In this document: positions 6,466 through 13,604 of the stretch, one piece after another
Position numbering within the stretch: position 1 is the stretch's first letter
Layout: every line of letters begins with the position of its first letter
IMG/VR virus record: IMGVR_UViG_3300046002_004749
Coordinates: 1 to 36,685 of that record
Direction: 5' to 3' (one strand)
Length of the DNA: 36,685 nt
DNA from: a virus
Notes under the pieces: generated by a model
The model's database searches: none
Seen by the model: the letters and a program-made list of their open reading frames with translations, nothing else
Told to the model about the DNA's origin: nothing
Translations under genes and position numbers: made by a program

Positions 6466-6467
6466 AC

Positions 6468-6686
6468 ATGAAAGAAATTAGCGAAAAACTAGCTTTAGAA
6501 ATGTATGAGTTAATCAAAGATGCTGAAAAAAATTCAGATCAAGCATATTTATTTGCAAAAAAAGGAGACGCAACAGCGGCAGCGCATAGAGCGCTTCTTG
6601 CGTCTGTCCGGCTTTTTGAGCTTAAAACCCACTTAGAATGGCACATTGAAGGCCATTTAAATTGCGAAGAGCAATCAGCACCTTAA
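6468..6686 (+). CDS. Hypothetical helical protein, 72 aa
   Basis: An acidic, all-helical protein (MKEISEKLALEMYELIKDAE at the start) with a His/Cys-containing tail (WHIEGHLNC). It lies 2 bp after the preceding gene, within the rightward early operon. GTGAGGG lies before the ATG. No family recognised. Confidence 0.6.
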   Translation: MKEISEKLALEMYELIKDAEKNSDQAYLFAKKGDATAAAHRALLASVRLFELKTHLEWHIEGHLNCEEQSAP

Positions 6687-6705
6687 AATTAATTAGGAGT
6701 TAAAA

Positions 6706-6873
6706 ATGAAAGGCTTTCAATATATCGAAGATAAGCAATTTCCAATGATTACCATCAAGCTAAACGGAAAATCAATATCAGTTGAGCAATTAGTTAAGAT
6801 TGCTGAGCAAATGCGCATTGAGCTGCTAGAGCATGGCGTTGATGTCAAATTAGTGGATAAAAACAATGGCTGA
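6706..6873 (+). CDS. Small hypothetical protein, 55 aa
   Basis: Starts MKGFQYIEDKQFPMITIKLN, a strand pair followed by a helix (VEQLVKIAEQMRIELLEHG). A good TAGGAG lies 6 nt before the ATG, and the last codons overlap the DUF1367 start by 8 bp. Function unknown. Confidence 0.65.
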   Translation: MKGFQYIEDKQFPMITIKLNGKSISVEQLVKIAEQMRIELLEHGVDVKLVDKNNG

Positions 6874-7435
6874 AATCATGTTAGTTAAAACAGGAAATTC
6901 ACTTCGACCAGCTTATGACCAAGACGGCGAAGCGCTGCGAAAGCTAAAAGCTGGCGTTATTTATCGTGCTGAAGTGTCAGCGCCAAGAGATCAGAAAAAA
7001 CACAAGAAGTTTTTCGCTTTGCTGAATTTAGCTTTTAGTTATTGGGAGCCTGAAACAATGATCAGCGATGTTGAGCGACAAACGGTCGATAAGCTGGCGG
7101 ATTATTTAAAACGCGCTGGAATTGATTCTGAAGCTGTCAATAGCTTAACCAGTGACTTTATGCGTCAATTAGAGTTAAAGCGCAGCACAATCAGTTTGGG
7201 GCGCAATTTCGATATGTTTCGAGAGCATGTGATAGTCGCAAGCGGATTCTTTGAGCTTGTCGCGACTCCGGCAGGGCCAAAGAAGATCGCTAAGTCGATG
7301 AGCTTTGCAAATATGGATGAAACAGAATTCGATGGGTTATATCGGTCGGTTTTAGATGTTTGTTGGCAAATCTGCTTGAGTCGATGCTTTGATAATCAGT
7401 CGATGTTAATCGAGCATTTAGCGAGGTTTGAGTGA
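6866..7435 (+). CDS. DUF1367 family phage protein
   Basis: 189 residues. The start MAEIMLVKTGNSLRPAYDQD, then LKAGVIYRAEVSAPRDQKKHKKFFALLNLAFSYWEP, is the hallmark of DUF1367 (PF07105), a family in the nin-like region of lambdoid phages. The C-terminal part (SISLGR-like RSTISLGRNFDMFREHV, SMSFANMDETEFD) also fits. The biochemical role is not established. It is followed by an HNH nuclease and NinG, so the block is a recombination/nuclease region comparable to the lambda nin segment. Confidence 0.85.
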   Translation: MAEIMLVKTGNSLRPAYDQDGEALRKLKAGVIYRAEVSAPRDQKKHKKFFALLNLAFSYWEPETMISDVERQTVDKLADYLKRAGIDSEAVNSLTSDFMRQLELKRSTISLGRNFDMFREHVIVASGFFELVATPAGPKKIAKSMSFANMDETEFDGLYRSVLDVCWQICLSRCFDNQSMLIEHLARFE

Positions 7436-7806
7436 TGGCTTTAAATAAAAAACAAAGAGCTGAATTAAAGCAAAAATTTGGCGGGAAGTGCGCTTACTGC
7501 GGAGTTGTGCTTGGTGATGGCTGGCACGCTGATCACGTTGAACCAATTTACAGAGGGTATAACACTCCTTCAGGGATGGCTAATCCGCATAATGAAAGAT
7601 TGGATAACTATTTTCCAGCGTGCAAGCCATGCAATCTTTTTAAATCTGTTTTTAGCGTGGAGCAATTTAGAAATGAAATTAGCGAGCAAGTTGATAGAGC
7701 CAGAAAATACTCTGTAAATTTTAGAACCGCAGAAAGGTTTGGATTGGTTATTGAGAATAAGAAGCCTGTGGTTTTTTGGTTTGAGGAGTATTCAAATGGC
7801 AATTAA
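7435..7806 (+). CDS. HNH endonuclease, 123 aa
   Basis: Zinc and active-site elements are clear: CAYC (Cys19, Cys22), HADH (His31-His34), NYFPACKPCN (Cys63, Cys66, Asn67). The catalytic ββα-metal fold would cut DNA. The ATG at 7435 overlaps the TGA of DUF1367 (TGATG); a GTG one codon earlier is possible. Small HNH proteins of this type occur in phage early regions, sometimes as recombination nucleases. The spacing and operon position argue against a homing intruder here. Substrate unknown. Confidence 0.85.
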   Translation: MALNKKQRAELKQKFGGKCAYCGVVLGDGWHADHVEPIYRGYNTPSGMANPHNERLDNYFPACKPCNLFKSVFSVEQFRNEISEQVDRARKYSVNFRTAERFGLVIENKKPVVFWFEEYSNGN

Positions 7807-8338
7807 ATGCCCTACATGCAAAGCGCCAGCAACGCTCCGAATTAACTTGAAACTATTCTGCTCGATAGATTGCGCGGTCAGTTGGTCAAAGCTCCAGGCT
7901 GATAAGTCGAAGGCTAAGAAGCAAAAAGAGTTCAACGCTGAAACCAGGCAGAGAAAACAGAAGTTAAAGACTCGCCAAGAATGGTTAAAAGACGCGCAGA
8001 CGGTTTTTAATAAGTTTATCCGGTTAAGGGATGAGGGATTGCCTTGTGTTAGCTGCGGAAGATTCCACGAGGGTCAATGGCACGCAGGGCATTATTTAAG
8101 TGTCGGCTCGCATCCTGAATTGAGATTTAATCCGCTCAACACATGGCGTCAGTGCATGCCCTGTAACGCGCACTTATCCGGCAATCAGGTTAATTACAGA
8201 ATCGAGCTAATCAAGCGAATCGGAATTGAGAAAGTCGAATGGCTGGAAGGTAAGCATGAGCCACTAAAACTAACAATCGAAGAAATCAAAGAATTAATTG
8301 CAGAGTACAAGCAAAAAATAAAGCAACTTTCGACTTGA
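7796..8338 (+). CDS. ninG: NinG / Rap-like recombination protein
   Basis: 180 residues from the ATG at 7796, which overlaps the HNH gene by 11 bp; a longer upstream reading lacks support. The N-terminal zinc site is CPTC...FCSIDC (Cys5, Cys8, Cys22, Cys26). A Lys/Arg-rich helix follows, then LPCVSCGRFHEGQWHAGHYL, FNPLNTWRQC and CMPCNAHLSGN, which is the NinG (PF05766) signature. Lambda NinG/Rap is a structure-specific nuclease that resolves recombination intermediates. Length and motifs agree with the family. Confidence 0.92.
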   Translation: MAIKCPTCKAPATLRINLKLFCSIDCAVSWSKLQADKSKAKKQKEFNAETRQRKQKLKTRQEWLKDAQTVFNKFIRLRDEGLPCVSCGRFHEGQWHAGHYLSVGSHPELRFNPLNTWRQCMPCNAHLSGNQVNYRIELIKRIGIEKVEWLEGKHEPLKLTIEEIKELIAEYKQKIKQLST

Positions 8339-8362
8339 TCATTGGCGCATATCTGATACACT
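8335..8362 (+). promoter_or_regulatory. Possible promoter before the small-gene block
   Basis: TTGATC (8335-8340), 16-bp spacer, TACACT (8357-8362), in one of the few gaps (53 bp) of the rightward early operon. Match to consensus is moderate and spacing slightly short. Confidence 0.35.
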
Positions 8363-8391
8363 TAAGCCTGAATCAATGACGGAGAGATGAA

Positions 8392-8664
8392 ATGAAACGA
8401 ATGAATGAGGTTTTTGAGTTGCCAGTTGATGAAATGGATATCTGCGAAGCTGTTGATCACTACTCAGAAGAAAAGGATGCAGCGATTGTTAGAGCTGTAA
8501 ACCACGTTGACGCGCTTGCTGATGCTTTGGAGTCTTTAACGTCAGATTACACAAGCTATAAAGCAATCAACGACATTGACTTGACGGATGATCACTCGTT
8601 TGCGCTTGAAGTTAAAATGAATGCAGCTAAGGCAGCGCTAGCTGCTTATCGAGGTGAGAAATGA
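8392..8664 (+). CDS. Hypothetical acidic protein, 90 aa
   Basis: A helical, Asp/Glu-rich protein starting MKRMNEVFELPVDEMDICEA. It has a good GGAGAG before the ATG and follows a 53-bp gap that may hold a promoter. It opens a run of about a dozen small genes joined by 4-bp ATGA overlaps. No family recognised. Confidence 0.65.
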   Translation: MKRMNEVFELPVDEMDICEAVDHYSEEKDAAIVRAVNHVDALADALESLTSDYTSYKAINDIDLTDDHSFALEVKMNAAKAALAAYRGEK

Positions 8665-8840
8665 AACCAATATCAGACCTAGTGCGCAAATACGGCTCAT
8701 TGCGCAAAACTGGCAAGGTGCTAAACAAATGCCATGCGACGGTTGACCGGTGGGTTAAGGCAGGCGCAAAGATTGGCAGCGACGGAGCTGTTTGGATTAA
8801 GACGGCAGAGACAGGATTTAAACAAGGGGAAGAAGAATGA
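8661..8840 (+). CDS. Small helix-turn-helix protein, 59 aa
   Basis: MKPISDLVRKYGSLRKTGKV followed by LNKCHATVDRWVKAG forms a Cro/XRE-like or MerR-like helix-turn-helix, with W-V-K-A-G after the recognition helix as in small phage regulators. A short β-hairpin (AVWIKT) follows. It overlaps both neighbours by 4 bp. It is likely DNA-binding; the operator is not identified. Confidence 0.65.
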   Translation: MKPISDLVRKYGSLRKTGKVLNKCHATVDRWVKAGAKIGSDGAVWIKTAETGFKQGEEE

Positions 8841-9079
8841 AAAACGGTGATTTACCAGCAATGCCAGCACATCAAGTTTGGCAAGATTGCGGCATAGATG
8901 GCAACTCAGGCCCGCATTATGTTGAGACTGTGCAGCAAGGCCTAACAAAGCGAGAAATGTTTGCAATGGCGGCTATGCAGGGGTTTTGCAGCAATCCAAT
9001 GGTTTCTTATAAGTCTTTGGCAGAATACGCAGTAGAAACAGCAGACTCACTACTTGCAGAATTGGAGAAAACGAAATGA
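8837..9079 (+). CDS. Conserved phage hypothetical protein, 80 aa
   Basis: The N-terminus has a Pro/Gly-rich stretch (MPAHQVWQDCGIDGN). It is followed by GLTKREMFAMAAMQG and a helix with YAVETADSLLAELEK. The GLTKRE.FA..A.QG plus A...AD.LL.EL pattern is common in small early proteins of enterobacterial phages and prophages. Function unknown. Confidence 0.7.
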   Translation: MKNGDLPAMPAHQVWQDCGIDGNSGPHYVETVQQGLTKREMFAMAAMQGFCSNPMVSYKSLAEYAVETADSLLAELEKTK

Positions 9080-9321
9080 GCGAACAGATGCGGAAAGAGT
9101 TTGAGGCTTGGGCTAAAGGAAGGCTTCACCTTGATAAATGCGATGACGGAACTTACGATTGGGCCTCTACGTTATCGGCATGGTCAGCATGGCAAGCCAG
9201 CCGAGCGGCGATTGTTGTTGAGCTGCCGCAAGAGTTAAAGTTTCCAAATGTGACAAAGAAACTTGTTTATGTCATGCAAATCAAACAAGCAATAGCAAAA
9301 GCAGGAGTTAGATACAAATGA
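9076..9321 (+). CDS. Conserved phage hypothetical protein, 81 aa
   Basis: FEAWAKG near the N-terminus and the segment LSAWSAWQASRAAIVVELP match a widespread family of small phage proteins with an EAWA...W.AWQASRA pattern. The C-terminal extension (VMQIKQAIAKAGV) forms a helix. It overlaps both neighbours by 4 bp. Role unknown. Confidence 0.7.
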   Translation: MSEQMRKEFEAWAKGRLHLDKCDDGTYDWASTLSAWSAWQASRAAIVVELPQELKFPNVTKKLVYVMQIKQAIAKAGVRYK

Positions 9322-9485
9322 AAGGATTAACATACCAAGTAAAACAAAAAGCCACCAACGGCGTACTGCGGCTTTCGGAGCTTGGCCCTAACAGCCGTGA
9401 GATTGCAAAGCGCTTAATCGCACAAGGCGAGCTGATTAAATCTAAATGCGGAACTGGTTTTGTGATTGGGGAGTTGAAGAAATGA
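9318..9485 (+). CDS. Small winged-helix-like DNA-binding protein, 55 aa
   Basis: The stretch LRLSELGPNSREIAKRLIAQ followed by GELIKSKCGTGFVIGEL reads as a helix-turn-helix plus a short wing, as in small phage regulators. ATGA overlap at the start and an overlapping ATG at the end show coupling with its neighbours. Function inferred only from the fold pattern. Confidence 0.6.
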   Translation: MKGLTYQVKQKATNGVLRLSELGPNSREIAKRLIAQGELIKSKCGTGFVIGELKK

Positions 9486-9700
9486 AATGGATTAGTGTTT
9501 TTGATATGACTCCAGAAGGTCATGTAAACGTTCTTGTTCGATTTGATGATGGTGAAATGGCGGTTGGCTGGGGCGTTTATTGGCACGGAGCAAAAGAAGG
9601 CGTGTTTGCAGGTTTTGTTTTCCCGTTTGATGAAATGGCAGAAGGCAGAGAAGTGACCCACTGGATGCAACTACCAGCAGCGCCAGAGGTGGAAGAATGA
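9482..9700 (+). CDS. DUF551 family protein
   Basis: 72 residues starting MKWISVFDMTPEGHVNVLVR and ending with VTHWMQLPAAPE. This W-I-S-V...P start and V.HW.PLP.PP end define DUF551 (PF04448), common in lambdoid early regions. The ATG at 9482 overlaps the preceding stop; an upstream ATG at 9446 would add 12 residues not seen in the family. Role unknown. Confidence 0.85.
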   Translation: MKWISVFDMTPEGHVNVLVRFDDGEMAVGWGVYWHGAKEGVFAGFVFPFDEMAEGREVTHWMQLPAAPEVEE

Positions 9701-9885
9701 AAAAGTTAACACTAACATGCAATATTAATCGCTGCGAAAATATTGAGTTTGAAGAATACGACAACCAGCTATTTGTTGAGATTGTGATGGATAGAGATCA
9801 TGGCGATTCTTCGATTGTCGCGCTGAAAAAGTCTGACGTAGCAAAGTTAATTGAGTTTCTTAATGGTTTGGAGTTTGAAGAATGA
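9697..9885 (+). CDS. Hypothetical protein, 62 aa
   Basis: Acidic; β-strands (KLTLTCNINRCENIEFEEY) followed by a C-terminal helix (SDVAKLIEFLNGLEFEE). The start and stop both use ATGA overlaps. The layout is similar to the small protein at 1321-1497, but no family is assigned. Confidence 0.65.
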   Translation: MKKLTLTCNINRCENIEFEEYDNQLFVEIVMDRDHGDSSIVALKKSDVAKLIEFLNGLEFEE

Positions 9886-10169
9886 CAGTACACGACTTTT
9901 GGCTAACAATCGACCATCAAGGCGAGCGCGACAGCCTAGAGCAAGCGCGACTAGAACACTTAGCGCAGCAAATCCGCAGTGATATGAAGCCGAGCGACTT
10001 TATTCAGGAGTTGGAGTGCGACGCTTCATTTGATGTTGAATGCTGCAAGGCTATTCAGTTGATGTTCTTAGGCGGAGATCCGGTAACTTGTGCGAAGGTT
10101 TTGACTAAGTTTGCTGATAATTGGTTAGACCGCCAGGCTATGAAATTGGCTCAACAGTATAGCAAATAG
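9882..10169 (+). CDS. Hypothetical helical protein, 95 aa
   Basis: Starts MTVHDFWLTIDHQGERDSLE and is helical throughout, with three Cys residues in the middle (ELECDASFDVECCKAI). It overlaps the preceding gene by 4 bp. A UUCG-tetraloop hairpin lies just after its stop. No family recognised. Confidence 0.6.
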   Translation: MTVHDFWLTIDHQGERDSLEQARLEHLAQQIRSDMKPSDFIQELECDASFDVECCKAIQLMFLGGDPVTCAKVLTKFADNWLDRQAMKLAQQYSK

Positions 10170-10185
10170 CGCTTCGGCGCTTGAG
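10168..10185 (+). other. Small UUCG-tetraloop hairpin
   Basis: AGCGC-TTCG-GCGCT forms a 5-bp stem capped by a UUCG tetraloop just after the stop of the 95-residue gene. No U tract follows, so it is more likely an mRNA processing or stability element than a terminator. Confidence 0.5.
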
Positions 10186-10195
10186 GAAATAAGAA

Positions 10196-10396
10196 ATGAA
10201 CGAAACATATTTGGCTTGGGCTATTTTAGCTGTCGCATCGTTATTGAGCCTGATAGCATTCGCGTTTAATGCAGTTAAAATTAAAAATTCATCACTTGGG
10301 TTTGTAGTGCTTTTAATTCAAGTTGTTTGGATGATGGTGATTATACTGCTGATTGCTTGTGCAATATTTTGGGCTTTATCGGCGGTGGTTAGATGA
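10196..10396 (+). CDS. Small two-span membrane protein, 66 aa
   Basis: Two hydrophobic segments, about residues 4-24 and 34-62, are separated by a short basic loop (AVKIKNSS). GAGGAA lies before the ATG. It overlaps the next gene by 4 bp. The topology would suit a holin or an inner-membrane exclusion protein, but its early-operon position makes the second somewhat more natural. Function not assigned. Confidence 0.6.
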   Translation: MNETYLAWAILAVASLLSLIAFAFNAVKIKNSSLGFVVLLIQVVWMMVIILLIACAIFWALSAVVR

Positions 10397-10845
10397 AAAG
10401 AAAGCCACACAACCAAAACAAGCGACTAATCACGCAATCAATCATAGCAATGCGCAACCTGGCGTTGACTATGAAACTGTCTGAAGTAGACAAGGGCGTT
10501 GATGTAATCAACTACAAGACGTCGAAGCCTGAAGCGGTAGGTCAGTCAGTTGCACAGGCTTTAGACCGCACAGCTTTCAAATGGGCTATCTTATTAGTGG
10601 TGAACGCAATCGAGCGCAACGGGAATAGCAAGACACTAACCAAGTGGACAAGATTAGCGGCGCCTTATAAGCACAGCGCGTTAACTGAGTGGTTGAGAGT
10701 CGAACATCAGGCGATGATTGATGATTGTAAAGGTAAGTGCGAAGTTGTTGATGCTGGATGGGTAGCAGTTCCGACTCCGCCAGCGTTTGCTGATGATTTG
10801 ACCGAGCAGATATTGATTGATAACTTATTGGAGTTGATAGCATGA
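10393..10845 (+). CDS. Hypothetical protein, 150 aa
   Basis: A basic N-terminus (MKRKPHNQNKRLITQSIIAM) precedes a mostly helical protein with an acidic C-terminus. There are four Trp and only two Cys (CKGKCEV). In P22-like phages a late antiterminator (gp23/Q) lies near here, ahead of the late genes. This gene occupies a comparable place but shows no Q-like signature that I can recognise, so that role is only a possibility. Confidence 0.55.
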   Translation: MKRKPHNQNKRLITQSIIAMRNLALTMKLSEVDKGVDVINYKTSKPEAVGQSVAQALDRTAFKWAILLVVNAIERNGNSKTLTKWTRLAAPYKHSALTEWLRVEHQAMIDDCKGKCEVVDAGWVAVPTPPAFADDLTEQILIDNLLELIA

Positions 10846-11111
10846 AATTTAACTTATACAGAATGAGCGCAGTTGAGACATCTGCATGGGCTAGGAATAC
10901 TGACGATTTAGAAATTTACATCGAGATTAATTTGCACGTTTCTTTTAGTCGCGGATTCTTCTTTGCTGTAAATGTTGTTAATAAGAGTTTTTGCAGTATA
11001 AGCCCATTTAAAGCTCTAGTTATGGCTTTAGAGTCTGAAACTGTTGGGATGGCAAAGTATGACAAGCTGAAAGAGCGCGTTAGAGACTTGGATTTATGGA
11101 GAAAGTTATGA
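10842..11111 (+). CDS. Hypothetical protein, 89 aa
   Basis: The N-terminal half looks β-rich (IYIEINLHVSFSRGFFFAVN), with a helical, charged C-terminus (KLKERVRDLDLWRKL). ATGA overlaps at both ends. No family recognised. Confidence 0.6.
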   Translation: MKFNLYRMSAVETSAWARNTDDLEIYIEINLHVSFSRGFFFAVNVVNKSFCSISPFKALVMALESETVGMAKYDKLKERVRDLDLWRKL

Positions 11112-11278
11112 ACACTTACAGAATTGCAGCAACAACACGCGCAGGCGATTTTATCCAGACCGAGATAACAGCCAGCAATATGCTAGCACTTGTGCAGCCG
11201 ATGGTTTACGAGTTAGCAGTTGAGCATAAGACTTGTATTGATGATATTGTTGAATTAGATATAACGGAGCTTGAATGA
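11108..11278 (+). CDS. Hypothetical protein, 56 aa
   Basis: Starts MNTYRIAATTRAGDFIQTEI. It has strand-strand-helix-strand character with an acidic end. The ATG at 11108 is preferred over one at 11096 because GGAG lies 6 nt before it and it gives the usual 4-bp overlap. Similar short proteins with an ITASN.L segment are found in phage early regions. Role unknown. Confidence 0.6.
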   Translation: MNTYRIAATTRAGDFIQTEITASNMLALVQPMVYELAVEHKTCIDDIVELDITELE

Positions 11279-11454
11279 TGGAACTAATAATGGAGCTAAC
11301 AGAGTTTATCGCCTCACTAATCTGGTCACTGATTAATTTTTTGTTTTGGGCTGGACTGTTTTTCGGATTAACGATTGGAGTGGTTGCGCTAATTGTAGCC
11401 TTTCCGCTTCCTTGTATAGCGTTTATCCTGCTTTGGATTGCACTGAAGAATTAG
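11275..11454 (+). CDS. Small two-span membrane protein, 59 aa
   Basis: After MMELIMELTE come two hydrophobic segments (about 12-38 and 40-56) joined by a short Gly/Pro-containing turn, with a Lys-Asn C-terminus. The start overlaps the preceding stop, and the TAG lies at the base of the terminator at 11453-11475. Its place at the end of the early operon just before the terminase genes could suit a holin-like role, but a stronger holin candidate is at 30848. Confidence 0.6.
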   Translation: MMELIMELTEFIASLIWSLINFLFWAGLFFGLTIGVVALIVAFPLPCIAFILLWIALKN

Positions 11455-11475
11455 CCGCTTAACAGCGGCTTTTTT
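11453..11475 (+). terminator. Rho-independent terminator ending the rightward early operon
   Basis: A perfect 7-bp stem AGCCGCT/AGCGGCT with loop TAAC is followed by five or more U residues. It overlaps the stop codon of the membrane-protein gene. Its loop also supplies the -35 of the late promoter. Confidence 0.9.
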
Positions 11476-11487
11476 GTGCGCTATACT
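11459..11487 (+). promoter_or_regulatory. Late promoter for the head operon
   Basis: TTAACA (11459-11464), 17-bp spacer, TATACT (11482-11487). The -35 lies in the loop of the terminator hairpin. The -10 is part of the sequence GCTATACT, which recurs before the other two late units (18852, 26345). It is 31 bp from the first late gene. Confidence 0.65.
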
Positions 11488-11518
11488 GAAATTACCTTTC
11501 AAAAAAGACTGTTAACAA

Positions 11519-11965
11519 ATGACATATAGCACAGACAGACAGCCAGACTATGAGGACAGGCTACCAAGAGGGCTTGGCAAGAAAACTATTATACTAGCAG
11601 CCATCGAGGAAGAAACAGGCGGCGACGAAAAAGAGTTTTTTAAGAAGGTTATCAGAATCGGCTTAGGCAGTACGACAGATGGTCAGCCACCTGTACCAAT
11701 GCTTCTCAGTGAGGCTATGAAGCGATTGCAGCCACCACTTAAGCCAGCAGGCGAGAAGATAACTTTAAACATCGCAGAAGGCGCTACGCACGCTCAGAAA
11801 TGCGAGTCTATATTCCTGGCAGTAACAAGCGGCGGTATTAGTGCTGAGCATGGACAAATGCTAATCGGCATGATCAAAGACACTTTAGCAATCACAGAAT
11901 CAACTGAATTAGTCAAACGCTTAGAAGCATTAGAGGAAGCACTTGAAAAAGCTAACAGCAACTAA
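11519..11965 (+). CDS. Probable terminase small subunit
   Basis: 148 residues (P22 gp3 is 162). An N-terminal basic, Pro/Arg-containing stretch (RLPRGLGKKTIILAAIEEET) precedes a helical region, and the C-terminus is an acidic coiled helix (ELVKRLEALEEALEKANS). Position directly before the large subunit and after the late promoter supports the call. The small subunit selects the packaging start on viral DNA and regulates the large one. No ribosome site is obvious before the ATG. Sequence similarity to known small subunits is not strong. Confidence 0.65.
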   Translation: MTYSTDRQPDYEDRLPRGLGKKTIILAAIEEETGGDEKEFFKKVIRIGLGSTTDGQPPVPMLLSEAMKRLQPPLKPAGEKITLNIAEGATHAQKCESIFLAVTSGGISAEHGQMLIGMIKDTLAITESTELVKRLEALEEALEKANSN

Positions 11966-13604
11966 GCTAGAAGCGCTTGAGAAGCGAATAGCGAGCGCAA
12001 CGACTGATGCAAGCTATAACACTGTATTTGGCATTGTCAGCCCGACAGAAGGCCACCTGTATAACCTAGAGTATGCAGACGGAGAATGGCTGAAGACCAT
12101 TAAGCCGCCTGAAATATTCATTGCTGAAAAACTTGAGAAGGTACTCAGGACTAACAAGCGCTTTGTGATTGTCATAGGTGGGCGCGGCTCGGGAAAGTCT
12201 GTACAGCTAATTGATATTGCGTTGGCCGGAGTTAAAGACCTTGGCGACAAAGTGTATTGCTTGCGCGAGTTCCAAAACTCACTAGAAGACTCAGTACATA
12301 GCTTGATAACCACTGAATACCAGCGATTAAACATCAAAGGCTTTTCAACGCAAAACAATATCATTCAGCATGAATCAAGCGGTGGCTCGTTCAAGTTCAA
12401 AGGTCTAGCTAGAAACCCTGCCAGCATTAAGTCAGCAGCAGGCTTTCGGCGCTTTCTGATTGAAGAGGCGCAGACTATCAGTGCTGAGTCGATGAAGGAA
12501 TTGACGCCAACAGCAAGGAACAAAGCTAAAGCCGGATTACCTTCAAAATTCCTAGTCGAGACTGATGAGGAAGAGAACCAGGAAATTGACCAGCTTAATA
12601 AAGTTCAGTTGATCTTCATCGCTAACCCTGCATCGAGTGAAGATCCATTTAGCCAGCGATTCATCAAGCCATTCGAGAATGAGCTTTTAGCAGATGGCTT
12701 TTATGAAGATGATTTGCATCTGATTGTAGTTATGAACTACTGCGACAATCCTTGGTTTGATGACTCAGGCTTAGAAGGTGAAAGGACTTTTGATTATCAG
12801 AATCTTCCTCGAGCTTTGTACGATCACATCTGGCTTGGTAAGTACAACGATTCAGTTGCTAACTCAATTATTCCTAGCGAATGGTTTGACGCCTGCATTG
12901 ACTCGCACATAAAACTTGGATTCAAGCCAAGAGGCGCTAAAGTGTTTTCGCTTGATCCAGCCGACACTGGCAAAGATGCTAAAGGATATGCTTTACGGCA
13001 TGGCGTTGTCTTCACTGATGCCGGAGAGATTGACCAGCCCGATATAAACACGTCACTAGACGCAGCGGCAGAGATGGCGATTGATGAACGAGTTGACTTG
13101 TTCACTTGGGACTGTGATGGCATGGGCGTGGGCTTGAAACGCGAGGTTGACACATGGATGGCCCCGAAGAATATACCGACCAAGCAATTCAGAGGAAGCG
13201 GCTCACCGGATAACCCGAAAGCTATTTATGAGCCAGTCGGCGAGCAGTTAAAGCAAAAGACTAACTCAGAGACGTTTAAGAATAAACGCGCACAGAATTA
13301 TTGGGAATTGCGCGATAGATGCTATCGGACATACAAAGCTGTTGTCGATGGCGTTTATGCTGATCCAGATTCTTTGATTAGTTTTAGCTCAGGTATTAAA
13401 CTATTACAAAAGCTACGCTCAGAGCTTTGCAGAATTCCGAAGAAACCGAATACAAGCGGATTTATTCAAATTATGAGCAAAGAAGAAATGCGCAAGTTAG
13501 GCATAAAAAGCCCGAACATAGCAGATTCTGTTATGATGGCGCTAGAAAAGCCTGACTCAATGAATTCAGATATTGATACTTTGGAGTTCAAATCATTATG
13601 GTAA
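11943..13604 (+). CDS. Terminase large subunit
   Basis: 553 residues. The ATPase domain has Walker A GGRGSGKS (79-86) and Walker B RFLIEEAQ (170-177). The C-terminal nuclease domain shows conserved acids in FSLDPADTG (Asp338), TWDCDG (Asp390/392) and IADSV (Asp528), as in headful terminases. It pumps DNA into the procapsid and makes the cuts. There is no in-frame ATG before the Walker motif, so the start is probably the TTG at 11943, with AGAGGA 5-7 nt upstream and a 23-bp overlap with the small subunit. That suggests coupled, limited expression. Confidence 0.93.
   Translation: MKKLTATKLEALEKRIASATTDASYNTVFGIVSPTEGHLYNLEYADGEWLKTIKPPEIFIAEKLEKVLRTNKRFVIVIGGRGSGKSVQLIDIALAGVKDLGDKVYCLREFQNSLEDSVHSLITTEYQRLNIKGFSTQNNIIQHESSGGSFKFKGLARNPASIKSAAGFRRFLIEEAQTISAESMKELTPTARNKAKAGLPSKFLVETDEEENQEIDQLNKVQLIFIANPASSEDPFSQRFIKPFENELLADGFYEDDLHLIVVMNYCDNPWFDDSGLEGERTFDYQNLPRALYDHIWLGKYNDSVANSIIPSEWFDACIDSHIKLGFKPRGAKVFSLDPADTGKDAKGYALRHGVVFTDAGEIDQPDINTSLDAAAEMAIDERVDLFTWDCDGMGVGLKREVDTWMAPKNIPTKQFRGSGSPDNPKAIYEPVGEQLKQKTNSETFKNKRAQNYWELRDRCYRTYKAVVDGVYADPDSLISFSSGIKLLQKLRSELCRIPKKPNTSGFIQIMSKEEMRKLGIKSPNIADSVMMALEKPDSMNSDIDTLEFKSLW

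Noticed and set aside
10168-10185. Intrinsic terminator after the 95-residue gene
   Set aside because: UUCG hairpin is present but no U tract follows, and the operon continues with closely spaced genes.
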